DNA of 64,000 bases from Gudongella oleilytica (GCF_004101785.1 NZ_CP035130.1:1674001-1738000), one strand, 5' to 3'. Positions 31,181 to 43,883 are shown, counted from the stretch's first letter. Translations and numbers: made by a program. The notes: a model not told the origin generated them from the sequence alone.

Positions 31181-32698
31181 CTACTCACTGTAGTTATCCG
31201 GCAGGTCGTTTTCAAACAAAACGACGTCACCAGATTTTGAGATTTTTCCTAACTCAACTGTAGCCTCACTTAAATTATTTACGACAATTATATTGTCTAA
31301 TTTAAAATTGCTTTCCAGCAACCCCTCAAATATCGGCCTGGTTCTCTTCTCGCCGACAAGAATTGCATAATCACATACCTTGCCGATGTTTACTCCAAAT
31401 TCTCTGTTGGCCTCTTCCTCCATATCACCCAATTCTATCATACCTGGTGTGACAATGATTTTTTTGCCATCCTTGAATTGACCCAACACCTCCAAGGCTG
31501 CTTTAGTACCTATCGGATTAGAGTTAAAAGCATCGTCGATAATTATTATCCCATTAGGGGCTTTTATCAGATTTAGCCTATGTTCAACCGGTTCTACCTT
31601 TGAGATGCCCCTCGCTATCTCTTCAAAGCTAAGACCTAGTATTTTTGCAGCACAGGCACCTGCGAGCAGATTATATATATTATGTTTGCCTAAAAGCTTG
31701 GTTGAACACATTATACTGTTTCCTTCCCTGTCCCTCAGCGTGAAGGTTGAACCCTCCTCAGTAACCTGGATATCCTCAGCATATACATCGAGCTTCTCGG
31801 TGTTTTCAAATCCATAGAGGAGCTTCTCCTTAAATGTTTTATCAGCAAGCTTCCTGATGTGTTCATTGTCATAGTTGAAAACAGCTACGCCATCAGTTGG
31901 AAGCTCTTCTATAAGCTCATATTTGGTTTTCATGATATTGTCGATGTTTTTAAAAGTTTCAATATGGACAGGGCCTATTGATGTCAGGATACCTATCTTT
32001 GGCTGCGCAAGTTCAGCCAGTTCTCTGATCTCTCCAATTACCTTGGCACCCATCTCTGCTATGAAAACCTCATGTTCATCCTTCAGGTCGTTGTTGATCA
32101 CCTTTGATAAGCCCATTGGGGTATTGTAGGATTCGGGTGTGTTCAGGACATTGAACCGCTCTGAAAGTATTGTCCCTACTATGAATTTGGTGCTTGTTTT
32201 ACCAAAGCTTCCTGTTATCCCTACCACTTTAAGATCTTCCCTTGATCTAATCTTGTTCTGAGCAGATGTGTAAAATCCCATATTTATTCTGTTTTCCACA
32301 GGCTTCATAAGTATGGTGGACCAAGCCAGAATAATGGGCTGAAGATAATAAACAACACCAAGGGAAATTAAGACCAAAATAGCAGTAAATATAACATTAT
32401 CAACCAAAGATCCCAATAAAATCACAGGAATGGAATATATAATGACTGACAGAACAAGATTCGCCCTAAAAAGCCTCGTTGCTCTCTGAGTCATTACAAG
32501 TGGTTTTTTTATAGGCTGTGATTCCTTAGAGAAGCTGTATGCTCTTTTTTTATTGCTTCCCAGCCATTTGAGATAATGTTCAGCATCATAGCCCTCAAGC
32601 TGCACCATATGAAGCGATTCCTTCGTCCTTTTTTCAGCAGCGACCATGAATACTGACCCTATTACTACTACCAACAAAATAAATTGTAATTCCATCAT
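31181..32698 (-). CDS. murF: UDP-MurNAc-tripeptide--D-alanyl-D-alanine ligase MurF, membrane-anchored form
   Basis: A 505-residue Mur ligase. Residues 150-505 carry the ligase core: ATP loop VVGITGSFGKTSTKFIVGTI, then SYNTPMGLSKVINNDL, EMGAKVIGEI and the C-terminal DDAFNSNPIGTKAALEVL. It adds D-Ala-D-Ala to the nucleotide precursor. Unusually, the first 135 residues hold three hydrophobic segments (FILLVVVIGSVFMVAAE, LVLSVIIYSIPVILLG and VIFTAILVLISLGVVYY), so the enzyme is likely tied to the membrane. It overlaps the hydrolase gene by 4 bases and is followed by ddl. Confidence 0.9.
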   Translation of the reverse strand: MMELQFILLVVVIGSVFMVAAEKRTKESLHMVQLEGYDAEHYLKWLGSNKKRAYSFSKESQPIKKPLVMTQRATRLFRANLVLSVIIYSIPVILLGSLVDNVIFTAILVLISLGVVYYLQPIILAWSTILMKPVENRINMGFYTSAQNKIRSREDLKVVGITGSFGKTSTKFIVGTILSERFNVLNTPESYNTPMGLSKVINNDLKDEHEVFIAEMGAKVIGEIRELAELAQPKIGILTSIGPVHIETFKNIDNIMKTKYELIEELPTDGVAVFNYDNEHIRKLADKTFKEKLLYGFENTEKLDVYAEDIQVTEEGSTFTLRDREGNSIMCSTKLLGKHNIYNLLAGACAAKILGLSFEEIARGISKVEPVEHRLNLIKAPNGIIIIDDAFNSNPIGTKAALEVLGQFKDGKKIIVTPGMIELGDMEEEANREFGVNIGKVCDYAILVGEKRTRPIFEGLLESNFKLDNIIVVNNLSEATVELGKISKSGDVVLFENDLPDNYSE

Positions 32699-33495
32699 AT
32701 TCCTCCAGAGTCAGTTCCACCCATCTTACTCTCGCCCTCTTTGAAAAAGGCTTTGAGTACTAAGGAAAACCTGTTATATTCATCTACATACGAGAAGTGA
32801 CCTGCACCCTCAAATATCACGAGACCGCTGTCCTTTATTTCCCTCTCCATAATCTTTGCCTGATATAACGGAGTAGCTTCGTCCTTGTCTCCCCATATCA
32901 GCAGAGTGGGAGCCTTTATATCCTTCAATATGGGCTTAAGGTTTTCATTAACTACCCTAACAAGTATTTTCCTCATTATGCCCTGAGCATTCTGATAATC
33001 ATCAGATCCAAACTTTTTGCGGAGTCTTTCCATCCTTACAGGATCTTCCTGCCAAAAGAAAACCAGTCTCCATAAAAGCTTCATCAGCTTGAATCCTTTG
33101 ACCTTCAGATGATACTTTATAGTTCTCCTTGGTATTAAGCCAGCGCTATCTATCAGTACGAGCTTATCAATCAAATCAGGGTGCCTTGCTGATAATATTA
33201 TCGATAGCTTTCCACCGAAGGAATGTCCTACGAGTGATAACCTTTCGATCCCAAGCCTGTCAATAAATATCTTGAGTATATCCGCATAATGGAAGGATCC
33301 GAAAACCTCCTTTGGGGTTCCTGAACTGCCAAATCCCGGCAGGTCCAGAGCAATCACTCTATGCGTACCGGAAAGAATGTTGACAATGGGTCTAACCGAA
33401 GCGATGCTTGCACCCCAGCCATGGAGTATGAGTACTGTCTCACCTGAGCCCTCAATAATGTAATTCAGTTCTATTCCTTCAATATTAATATTCAA
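32695..33495 (-). CDS. Alpha/beta-fold hydrolase
   Basis: A 266-residue hydrolase with the oxyanion segment LHGWGASIASV, nucleophile elbow GHSFGGKLS (Ser about residue 94), the acid in LLIWGDKDEATP and the His in FEGAGHFSYVDE. This is a complete Ser-Asp-His triad. The substrate is unknown; a cap domain at residues 125-190 is rich in basic and aromatic residues. Its overlap with murF suggests a link to cell-wall work, but that is only context. Confidence 0.88.
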   Translation of the reverse strand: MNINIEGIELNYIIEGSGETVLILHGWGASIASVRPIVNILSGTHRVIALDLPGFGSSGTPKEVFGSFHYADILKIFIDRLGIERLSLVGHSFGGKLSIILSARHPDLIDKLVLIDSAGLIPRRTIKYHLKVKGFKLMKLLWRLVFFWQEDPVRMERLRKKFGSDDYQNAQGIMRKILVRVVNENLKPILKDIKAPTLLIWGDKDEATPLYQAKIMEREIKDSGLVIFEGAGHFSYVDEYNRFSLVLKAFFKEGESKMGGTDSGGI

Positions 33496-33583
33496 ATATG
33501 ATCCTTCTCCTATCTGGACTATTAATGCTACACGTTAAAATTATACCATATCGGGGCACTTTTATACAGTAGTTCCACTACAC

Positions 33584-33607
33584 AAAAAATCCCTCTCGCG
33601 AGGGATT
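33584..33607 (-). terminator. Terminator after hppA
   Basis: Perfect 8-bp stem AATCCCTC/GAGGGATT with a 4-base loop (33588-33607), followed on the minus strand by a run of T. Confidence 0.88.
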
Positions 33608-33612
33608 CTCTT

Positions 33613-35613
33613 CTAAAACAGCTTGCCTCCGTAGGTAACGAATACCTGGGCGAAAACAAGAGCTACAATAGTCATAAGTTTTATCAGGATATTCATCGAT
33701 GGTCCTGATGTATCCTTGAACGGATCTCCAACAGTATCGCCGGTTACAGCAGCTTTGTGAGCCTCACTGCCCTTTCCACCATGATTCCCCTCTTCGATGT
33801 ACTTCTTGGCATTATCCCAAGCTCCACCTGCATTGGACATGAATATCGCCATTAATACACCCGTAACAAGTGCACCTGCGAGAAGCCCTCCCAGAGCTTC
33901 CGCACCAAGTATCAAACCAATTGCTATTGGAACTACAACTGCCAGCATCCCTGGAACTATCATTTCCTTGAGTGCCGCCTTTGTACTTATATCTACACAG
34001 GTTGCATATTCAGGGGTCGCAGTTCCTTCCATGATACCTGGTATTTCCCTGAATTGTCTTCTTACTTCCTCGATCATCTTGAAAGCAGCTTTTCCTACTG
34101 CATCCATGGTCAATGCACCAAACAGGAACGGAAGCATCCCGCCTATCAAAAGACCTGCTATAACGGTTGGTTTAGTTATGTCGATCGATGCAAGCTTAAC
34201 AGCTTGCGTATAGGAAGCAAATAAAGCAAGTGCTGTAAGAGCTGCTGAACCTATGGCAAAGCCTTTACCTATAGCTGCTGTAGTATTTCCTACTGAGTCG
34301 AGCTTATCAGTTATTTTTCTAACTTCTTTAGGAAGATGGCACATTTCTGCAATACCACCGGCATTATCTGCAATAGGACCATAAGCGTCAACTGCAATGG
34401 TCATACCTGCAGTTGACAGCATTCCAACCGCTGCCAGCGCAATACCATAAAGTCCTTTTGCCGGCTCAGCATTTCCGCCTGCCACATAGTATGCCACAAG
34501 AATACCGATTGCAATTACAATGATTGGAGCTGCTGTTGACATCATTCCAACTGAGAGGCCCCCGATTATATTTGTTGAGGCTCCTGTTTCAGATTCCTTT
34601 GCTATCCTCTTAACTGGCCTGTAGTCTGCTGATGTAAACATCTCAGTTATTTTTGCAATAGCAAGTCCAACTACAAGTCCTGCCATTATAGCTACAAATG
34701 GCGCAAAAGCTCCCAATATGACCTGACTTAAAAATGCAGCTGCTACCATTGTCACTATTGAGCTTACAAGCGTACCTTTGTTAAGTGATTTTTGTGGGTC
34801 TGCATCACCCTTAACGAAAAATGCTCCAACAATTGAAGCTAAAATACCGACTGCTGCCAAAGCAAGTGCAAACAGTACACCTTGCTCCCCAAATGCTACC
34901 AATCCAAGAGTTATAGCCGATATTATCGCTCCGACATAAGACTCAAAAAGGTCAGCACCCATTCCTGCTACGTCACCAACGTTGTCACCAACGTTATCAG
35001 CGATTACCGCCGGGTTTCTTGGGTCATCCTCTGGGATCCCTGCCTCCACCTTACCAACAAGGTCAGCTCCAACGTCTGCTGCCTTAGTGTAAATACCTCC
35101 ACCAACTCTTGCAAAAAGTGCAATTGATGAAGCGCCCAATCCAAATCCTGTAATGATCGCCGGATCTTTAAAAATAATGTAAGAAACTCCAACGCCAATG
35201 ATGCCAAGTCCTACTACGCTCATTCCCATAACTGCCCCTCCTGAGAATGCAACGTTAAGAGCTTTGGTCATTCCACTTTCCATAGCAGCATTAGCTGTTC
35301 TTACATTTGCTTTTGTTGCAACCTTCATTCCAAAGTAGCCTGCAAGCATTGAGAATGCGGCCCCGAATACGAAAGTTATTGCTGTAGTAATATTGATCAA
35401 TAATGCCAGTACTACGAATAATGATACGATAAAGATTGCCAATGACTTATATTGTCTTGACAGGAATGCCATGGCACCTTCCTGGATGTAGGTTGAAATT
35501 TCTTTCATTCGGTCGTTGCCTGGGCTTACCTTGTTGATAGTTGATGCTTTGTAGAATGCAAACAACAAAGCAACCACTCCAGTCAATGGAGCGGCGATCA
35601 AAATAAAATCCAT
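33613..35613 (-). CDS. hppA: Membrane-bound pyrophosphatase, K+-dependent type
   Basis: A 666-residue, roughly 16-helix ion pump that uses pyrophosphate. The substrate site is clear: [19 protein letters not shown], then [15 protein letters not shown], and near the C-terminus [14 protein letters not shown]. The sequence [14 protein letters not shown] (about residue 465) has Ala where K+-independent enzymes have Lys, the known marker for K+-dependent pumps. Whether it moves H+ or Na+ cannot be decided safely. It saves energy from biosynthetic pyrophosphate, useful in a fermenter. It begins 13 bases after secG. Confidence 0.95.
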   Translation of the reverse strand: MDFILIAAPLTGVVALLFAFYKASTINKVSPGNDRMKEISTYIQEGAMAFLSRQYKSLAIFIVSLFVVLALLINITTAITFVFGAAFSMLAGYFGMKVATKANVRTANAAMESGMTKALNVAFSGGAVMGMSVVGLGIIGVGVSYIIFKDPAIITGFGLGASSIALFARVGGGIYTKAADVGADLVGKVEAGIPEDDPRNPAVIADNVGDNVGDVAGMGADLFESYVGAIISAITLGLVAFGEQGVLFALALAAVGILASIVGAFFVKGDADPQKSLNKGTLVSSIVTMVAAAFLSQVILGAFAPFVAIMAGLVVGLAIAKITEMFTSADYRPVKRIAKESETGASTNIIGGLSVGMMSTAAPIIVIAIGILVAYYVAGGNAEPAKGLYGIALAAVGMLSTAGMTIAVDAYGPIADNAGGIAEMCHLPKEVRKITDKLDSVGNTTAAIGKGFAIGSAALTALALFASYTQAVKLASIDITKPTVIAGLLIGGMLPFLFGALTMDAVGKAAFKMIEEVRRQFREIPGIMEGTATPEYATCVDISTKAALKEMIVPGMLAVVVPIAIGLILGAEALGGLLAGALVTGVLMAIFMSNAGGAWDNAKKYIEEGNHGGKGSEAHKAAVTGDTVGDPFKDTSGPSMNILIKLMTIVALVFAQVFVTYGGKLF

Positions 35614-35626
35614 TTTACCCTCCTCC

Positions 35627-35854
35627 TTAAAATGCTGCCAGTGCTATAGCAGAAATTATAAACACTATTGACGAAGCAATAGTAACCTTCCTCAACATAG
35701 CTTGTCTGCTGGTACCAATGCTCTTTCCGAACAATGAATCGGCAGATCCGCCACCCATGGCTCCAAGGCCCTCTGACTTGCTTTCCTGCATGACGATGCT
35801 GACTATCATGGTGATGCTGGCTACCAGCATTAAGACTGAAAACAAAGTTGACAT
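35627..35854 (-). CDS. secG: Preprotein translocase subunit SecG
   Basis: A 75-residue membrane protein with two hydrophobic helices ([20 protein letters not shown] at the start and [17 protein letters not shown] at the end) around the conserved cytoplasmic loop [20 protein letters not shown]. It is part of the SecYEG export channel. The start is the ATG at 35854 behind GGGGGTG; an upstream GTG at 35860 is in frame but too near the site. Transcribed with hppA from the promoter at 35908-35936. Confidence 0.95.
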   Translation of the reverse strand: MSTLFSVLMLVASITMIVSIVMQESKSEGLGAMGGGSADSLFGKSIGTSRQAMLRKVTIASSIVFIISAIALAAF

Positions 35855-35907
35855 TCCCACACCCCCTGTATCCCAAATAATTATTTATCCAAGTCTATAA
35901 CATTAAC

Positions 35908-35936
35908 ATTTTAACATAGCCTAATAGTAAAAGCAA
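35908..35936 (-). promoter_or_regulatory. secG-hppA promoter
   Basis: TTGCTT (35936-35931), 17-base spacer, TAAAAT (35913-35908), 54 bases before the secG start. Confidence 0.65.
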
Positions 35937-35955
35937 CGGCAAAAGTCATTTGTGT

Positions 35956-36396
35956 TTATTCCCTTTTTGCTTTTTGACACTTCGGACACACTCCTCTTAT
36001 TTCAAGATTGTGGCCTACTATCTCGTAACCGGTGGATTTCCTGATCTTAATTTCATAGTCCCCCAGAGGACAACCCTTTATCGGTATTATCTCATTGCAC
36101 ACAGTGCAAACGATGTGATGTCTGTGCTCTCTGTGATTCAACTCATAGGTGGCCTTTCCCTCGAGATTGAGATTCGTTTTTATAAGGATATCTTTTTGAG
36201 TAAAGGCATCCAGTATTCTATATACAGTTGACAGGTTGGCAGTGCCTTTTTCTCCTCCCGAAAGTGTAAGATATATATCCTCAGCAGTCAATGGCGAATC
36301 TGCTTCAGAAAGAAGCTGTAATATCCCTACCCGTTGCTTTGTAACCTTGATGCTGCTTGCCTTCAACAGTAATACTATATCGTCCTGTTTCATCAT
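35956..36396 (-). CDS. zur: Zinc uptake regulator, Fur family
   Basis: A 146-residue Fur-family repressor. The winged helix is at residues 10-80 (VTKQRVGILQLLSEAD, NLSTVYRILDAF). The metal-sensing part has EHRHHIVCTVCNEIIPIKGC, and the structural zinc site has two C-x2-C pairs (CTVC and CPKC). It ends the znuA-znuC-znuB operon, 8 bases after znuB, which identifies it as Zur rather than Fur or PerR. With zinc bound it would repress the box at 38983-38997, making an autoregulated circuit. Confidence 0.9.
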   Translation of the reverse strand: MMKQDDIVLLLKASSIKVTKQRVGILQLLSEADSPLTAEDIYLTLSGGEKGTANLSTVYRILDAFTQKDILIKTNLNLEGKATYELNHREHRHHIVCTVCNEIIPIKGCPLGDYEIKIRKSTGYEIVGHNLEIRGVCPKCQKAKRE

Positions 36397-36404
36397 CCAC
36401 CCTC

Positions 36405-37232
36405 CTAACTTCTTAGAATAGGCTTTAATGCAAAGAATACAATGAAAACCAGTGCATTTACCATTACTATTGTGGCACCTGACGGGAAATTTAAAACGTA
36501 GGATGCAAGTACCCCTATTATGACTGCTGCAACTGATATCAATGCTGAAATCACTATAGTTGATTTGAAACTCCTTGAAACCTGAAGTGCAGTGACCGTT
36601 GGGAATACTATCATGCTTGAGATTAACATTGTACCTACTACTCTTATCCCCAGGACTATTGTTATGGAAGCAAGAGTTGCAATAAGGTAGTTCATGAGCT
36701 TTGTTCTGATGCCTATTACGCTGGCAAATTCCTCATCATGCGTGACTGCAAACAGATCATTGTAGAAAAATACGACAAGCGCGATCACAAATCCTGCCAA
36801 AACAATAGACAAGTACATATCTGAGTCCGTTATTGCCAAGATGCTCCCAAACAAATAGCTGAACAGGTCTATGTTGAATCCACCGGCAACACTTGAAATC
36901 AAGACACCTAAGGCTACGGAAAAGGATGAGACCAATCCAATTGCAGCATCTCCATGAAGCCCCGCCTTTTCATTCAATTGCATTATGAATATAGATGATA
37001 GTATTACAATGGGGATAGAAACCAATAGTGGCGAAGTTCCAAAAAATAGTGCTATTGCAACTGTAGCGAAGCTCACGTGGGCCAGGCCGTCGCCTATCAT
37101 GGAATATTTCTTAAGTACAAGGAAAATACCGAGGAGCGCACTACTGAGTGCTATGAATATCCCAACTATTATGGCTCGCTGCATGAAGCTATAGCTTAAA
37201 GCCTCCTTAATCAATTCAAATATATCGGTCAA
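36405..37232 (-). CDS. znuB: Zinc ABC transporter permease ZnuB
   Basis: A 275-residue ABC-3 family permease with about eight hydrophobic helices (AIIVGIFIALSSALLGIFLV is the first, ATIVMVNALVFIVFFAL the last) and the cytoplasmic coupling region GDGLAHVSFATVAIALFFG. It forms the membrane channel for zinc (or manganese) taken from ZnuA. It follows znuC by 16 bases. Metal choice is inferred from the neighbouring zur gene and the His-rich binding protein. Confidence 0.93.
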   Translation of the reverse strand: MTDIFELIKEALSYSFMQRAIIVGIFIALSSALLGIFLVLKKYSMIGDGLAHVSFATVAIALFFGTSPLLVSIPIVILSSIFIMQLNEKAGLHGDAAIGLVSSFSVALGVLISSVAGGFNIDLFSYLFGSILAITDSDMYLSIVLAGFVIALVVFFYNDLFAVTHDEEFASVIGIRTKLMNYLIATLASITIVLGIRVVGTMLISSMIVFPTVTALQVSRSFKSTIVISALISVAAVIIGVLASYVLNFPSGATIVMVNALVFIVFFALKPILRS

Positions 37233-37248
37233 TTTGACACGTCACCTC

Positions 37249-37944
37249 TCAATGAATATGGTCGTATTCCGGAAATTCTGCAGCTGGGCCAAAATAATCG
37301 ATTTCCCTATCCAGCAGCATAATCTTTCCAGCATATTTTCTGATCGAAGCAATGTCATGAGATACCAGAAGGATACTATTTCCCTCATTTTTATTGATGT
37401 CTCCGATCAGCATGAAAAAGTCACTTCTTACCTTTGGATCCAAAGCACTTGTCGGCTCGTCCAATATCAATAGCCTGGGATTGTTGACCATGGCTCTCGC
37501 CAGTAGAACTCTCTGCTGCTGTCCTCCCGACAGGTCGCCGATTTTTTTATGCTTCAGGCTGTATATATCAAGCCTTTTAAGGATATCGTCTATTTTCCTG
37601 TCGTCCTCCTTGCCTATCCTTTTAGGAAAGCTTTTTGAACCGATCAAGCCGACTGCAATGACCTCATGTACCTCAGCTGGAAAAAGAGTATTCCCAGTCA
37701 CAGCAACTTGCGGAAGATACCCTATGCTTCCCCTGGACCCCTTGGCTGAATAGGAGACTACCTCTCCTGATGCAGCTTCAACCAAACCGAGAAGCGCCTT
37801 GACCAGTGTTGTTTTTCCTGATCCATTTGCTCCGACAAGCCCAATATAATCTCCCTCGTTTATCTCAAAGGAAATATTTTTCAAAACCTCCTGTTGCCTG
37901 TAATTGACGCACAGATCCCTGACTTCTAATATTTTATTCATCAT
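37249..37944 (-). CDS. znuC: Zinc ABC transporter ATPase ZnuC
   Basis: A 231-residue ATP-binding subunit with Walker A GANGSGKTTLVKAL, signature LSGGQQQRVLLARAM, Walker B LLILDEPTSALD and the switch His in LLVSHDIAS. It powers zinc import through ZnuB. Its start overlaps the znuA end by 11 bases, so the two are translationally coupled. The C-terminal tail is His-containing (YDHIH). Confidence 0.95.
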   Translation of the reverse strand: MMNKILEVRDLCVNYRQQEVLKNISFEINEGDYIGLVGANGSGKTTLVKALLGLVEAASGEVVSYSAKGSRGSIGYLPQVAVTGNTLFPAEVHEVIAVGLIGSKSFPKRIGKEDDRKIDDILKRLDIYSLKHKKIGDLSGGQQQRVLLARAMVNNPRLLILDEPTSALDPKVRSDFFMLIGDINKNEGNSILLVSHDIASIRKYAGKIMLLDREIDYFGPAAEFPEYDHIH

Positions 37945-38920
37945 ATCCCAGCCCTATCTTTAGGTTCTCAAGATTTTCATACATAAAATCAATATAGCCT
38001 TTTCCTGACTCAAGGTCATCAATGGATACGTTGTGAACACCATGCAGAAGAAGTATCTGGATCCCAGTTTCCTCTGCAATCACTCTGGCAACTTTGGGAT
38101 CGGCAAGCTCTTCATAAAATATCGCCTGGGCATTTGTAGAAGCAATAGTCTCCATAAGACTTGCTATGCTCTTGGGACTTGGTTCAGAATTTGGTGAAAA
38201 GCCTTCATAAGGGGACATATGCTCAAGGCCATATCTGTGGGCGAAATATCCGAATGCGAAATGCCCTCCAGATAGAATTGTGTTTGACTTCGAATGGTCA
38301 ACTACATCTCGTATGTCCTGATCCAGCTTGATCAGCTTTTCCTTGAGTATTTCGGTGTTCTCAGTATAGTATGCGGAGTTCTCAGGATCTTCTTCATGTA
38401 GAGCGGTATTTATACTGTCAGCCATAATGACAGCCATGTTCGGATCAGTCCAGTAATGCGGATCAACTCCATGATCCCCATCCTCGTGGCCATCTTCATC
38501 CCCTTGGTCATTTACATGATCGTCCAGCTTAAGCGCAGGGATATCCTCTGACAGATCAACAACCAATACCCCCTGAGATTTCAAATTCTCTACTATATTA
38601 GCTGCCCAGGGCTCCATGGCTTCACCAGTATACAAAAATATATCTGTTTTGGATAGGGATACTATATCCTTCGGTGTTGGCTCAAAGGAATGTGCTTCCA
38701 TTCCAGGAGGCAATAAAAGTGTGACTTCAACCAATTCTCCCCCTATTTCCCTGGCAAAATCATACTGAGGAAATAGCGTCGCTGTAATGGATATCTTTCC
38801 ACCTACAGTCTCATGATTTACAAGCTCTTGTTCATTAGTGGCTGTACCTGCTTCACAACCACCTGCAAATATTAAGGTAAAAACCGCAATCATTATAATA
38901 AGAATTTTCATTGATTTCAT
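37934..38920 (-). CDS. znuA: Zinc-binding lipoprotein ZnuA/AdcA
   Basis: A 328-residue cluster A-I solute-binding protein. A lipoprotein signal (ILIIMIAVFTLIFAGGCEAG) puts it outside the membrane. Metal ligands are in AHSFEPTPKD, the HFAFGYFAHRYGLEH region and a C-terminal FYEELADPKVAR with acid ligand. A flexible His/Asp loop (DEDGHEDGDHGVDPHYW, about residue 150) is typical of zinc rather than manganese binders. First gene of the zinc operon; AAGGAGGT precedes the ATG, and a Fur-type box lies 63 bases upstream. Confidence 0.95.
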   Translation of the reverse strand: MKSMKILIIMIAVFTLIFAGGCEAGTATNEQELVNHETVGGKISITATLFPQYDFAREIGGELVEVTLLLPPGMEAHSFEPTPKDIVSLSKTDIFLYTGEAMEPWAANIVENLKSQGVLVVDLSEDIPALKLDDHVNDQGDEDGHEDGDHGVDPHYWTDPNMAVIMADSINTALHEEDPENSAYYTENTEILKEKLIKLDQDIRDVVDHSKSNTILSGGHFAFGYFAHRYGLEHMSPYEGFSPNSEPSPKSIASLMETIASTNAQAIFYEELADPKVARVIAEETGIQILLLHGVHNVSIDDLESGKGYIDFMYENLENLKIGLGYDE

Positions 38921-38967
38921 TGTTTGACCTCCTTAGCGATTACTTGTAAGTTATACCCTCGCAGAAA

Positions 38968-39016
38968 AAAATAAAACGCAAATGCAAATTATTTGCATGT
39001 GCGTTTTATTTTACCT
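38968..39016 (-). terminator. Terminator after eno, overlapping the Zur box
   Basis: The long palindrome with outer arms AAAACGCA/TGCGTTTT is followed on the minus strand by TTTTATTTTTTTC. It lies 24 bases after eno and ends glycolytic transcription just before the zinc operon. Confidence 0.75.
38983..38997. promoter_or_regulatory. Putative Zur box, 7-1-7 inverted repeat
   Basis: TGCAAATTATTTGCA is a perfect 7-1-7 palindrome, the exact build of Fur/PerR/Zur boxes. It lies 63-77 bases before znuA and within a larger palindrome (38971-39010). Zur binding is inferred from the gene at 35956. Confidence 0.65.
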
Positions 39017-39039
39017 CTGTATCAATAGGTTGTCAAAGA

Positions 39040-41873
<2,834 letters not shown>

Positions 41874-41881
<8 letters not shown>

Positions 41882-42641
41882 TTGCTTCCTCCGTCTTATA
41901 GTTGATTAGTCTCCCAAAATCACTGGCCTTAAGGCTTGCGCCACCTACCAGCGCACCATCTATGTGCTCCATGGACATAAGCTCCTTTATGTTGTCCGGT
42001 TTGACACTCCCACCGTACTGGACCCTTATAACAGAGGAAGTGCCCTTGTCATATAGTGACTCCAGGGTCTTTCTTATAAGGCCGCACATCTCATTCGCTT
42101 GCTCGGATGTCGCTGTCTTGCCTGTACCTATAGCCCAAATAGGTTCGTAAGCTACAACTGTTTTTTCAGCATCCTTTGATCCAATATCTTTAAAAGCCTT
42201 CACTATCTGATCCTTTACCAGGGTCAGATGAATTCCATCCTCTCTTTGCCCAAGGGTCTCGCCCACGCATACAATAGGTATCAAGCCATCATTTAATGCT
42301 GCCTTGAGCTTCATATTGACAGTCTCGTCAGTTTCACAGAAATATTGTCTGCGCTCGGAATGACCTATTATTACATATTCCGTCCCTAGCTCCTTAAGCA
42401 TTACAGACGAAATTTCGCCTGTATAAGCTCCTTTTTTTTCCCAGTGGAGGTTTTGTGCTCCGATCTTTATCCCAGTTTCCCTTGTAAGCTCTATTGCAGC
42501 CTGTATCGATGTGTAAGGAACACAAAGCACAGTCTCAACATCTCCACTCAATTCTATCTCAAGGATCTCCTTTATGAGATCATTCGTCTGCTCGATTGTA
42601 TTATTCATCTTCCAGTTTCCTGCTATTATTGGTTTTCTCAA
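41874..42641 (-). CDS. tpiA: Triosephosphate isomerase
   Basis: A 255-residue TIM barrel. Catalytic residues are Lys in AGNWKMNN, His in VIIGHSERRQYF and Glu in VVAYEPIWAIGTGKTA; phosphate binding is in VQYGGSVKPDN and GALVGGASL. Full length. It lies 12 bases after pgk and overlaps gpmI. Confidence 0.98.
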
Positions 42642-42653
42642 CCGAATTCCTCC

Positions 42654-43844
42654 TTATTCACTGATGGCGTCTATACCGGGGAGCAGTTTCCCTTCAAGAA
42701 GCTCAAGTGATGCTCCTCCTCCGGTCGAAACATGAGTCATCCTATCTGCAAGCCCTGCTTTCTCAACAGCAGCAGCAGAATCTCCTCCACCAACTATAGT
42801 TATTGCACCCGACTTTACCATAGCCTCAGCAATCGCATAGGTTCCCTTATTAAAGCTGTCCATTTCAAAAACACCCATTGGCCCGTTCCAGATTATCGTC
42901 TTCGCCTCACTGATTACACTCTCGAACAGTGCTATGGAATCAGGACCTATATCAAGACCCATCATATCAGAAGGTATACTCTCAACTGGAACATTAAAAT
43001 GCTCAGAGTCGTTCTTAAACTCCCTTGCAACAACTACATCTATGGGAAGTATCAGAGCTACACCATACTTCCTTGCTTTTTCCATAAGCTCTTTGGCAAG
43101 ATCCAGCTTATCCTCCTCTAAAAGTGAGGTGCCTATTTCAAGCCCCTTGGCTTTAAGGAATGTGAATGCCATGCCTCCTCCAATTATTATTGTATTGACC
43201 TTGGTAATAAGATTTTCTATAACTCCTATCTTGTCTGATACCTTAGCTCCACCTAATATAGCCACAAATGGTCTTAGCGGTTCATCAAGCGCTTTGCCCA
43301 TTATCCCTACTTCCTTTTCTACCAGGAATCCCAGTGCTGAGGGAAGATGTCTTGAAACTCCAACATTCGATGCATGAGCACGGTGTGAGGTTCCAAAGGC
43401 GTCGTTGATATAAATATCCGCCAATGAGGCTAAGCTCTCAGCAAACTCCTCTCCGTTTTTCTCCTCTTCCTTACGGAATCTTGTATTCTGAAGCATCATG
43501 ACCTGTCCTGGTTTAAGGGACTCAGCCATTGCCTTCACCTTGTCACTGACGACCATATCATCGTCTGCGAAGATGACCTCTCTGTCGAGCAGCTCAGACA
43601 GTCTTTTGGCCACTGGAGCCATTGAATATTTTGCCTTGGGTTCTCCCTTTGGCCTGCCTAAATGTGACATAAGAATGACGGATGCATCGTTGTCCAGAAG
43701 ATATTTTATAGTGGGCAATGATGCTGTTATCCTTATGTCATCAGTTATATTCATTTCCTCATCCATAGGTACATTATAGTCTACTCTTACGAGTACTCGC
43801 TTCCCTTGAATATCCATATCTCTTATTGTTTTTTTATTCAACAT
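42654..43844 (-). CDS. pgk: Phosphoglycerate kinase
   Basis: The start at 43844 (MLNKKTIRDMDIQGKRVLVR) follows GAAGGTGG; the open frame reaches 43895 but that extension is spacer. The 396-residue enzyme has VRVDYNVPMDE, the hinge and nucleotide segments ILGGAKVSDKIGVIENL, and the C-terminal GGGDSAAAVEKAGLADRMTH with STGGGASLELLEG. It makes ATP from 1,3-bisphosphoglycerate. It follows gap after a strong hairpin. Confidence 0.97.
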   Translation of the reverse strand: MLNKKTIRDMDIQGKRVLVRVDYNVPMDEEMNITDDIRITASLPTIKYLLDNDASVILMSHLGRPKGEPKAKYSMAPVAKRLSELLDREVIFADDDMVVSDKVKAMAESLKPGQVMMLQNTRFRKEEEKNGEEFAESLASLADIYINDAFGTSHRAHASNVGVSRHLPSALGFLVEKEVGIMGKALDEPLRPFVAILGGAKVSDKIGVIENLITKVNTIIIGGGMAFTFLKAKGLEIGTSLLEEDKLDLAKELMEKARKYGVALILPIDVVVAREFKNDSEHFNVPVESIPSDMMGLDIGPDSIALFESVISEAKTIIWNGPMGVFEMDSFNKGTYAIAEAMVKSGAITIVGGGDSAAAVEKAGLADRMTHVSTGGGASLELLEGKLLPGIDAISE

Positions 43845-43883
43845 GCCATCCACCTTCTTTATAGTTTTGTGGTAACGCAAAAC

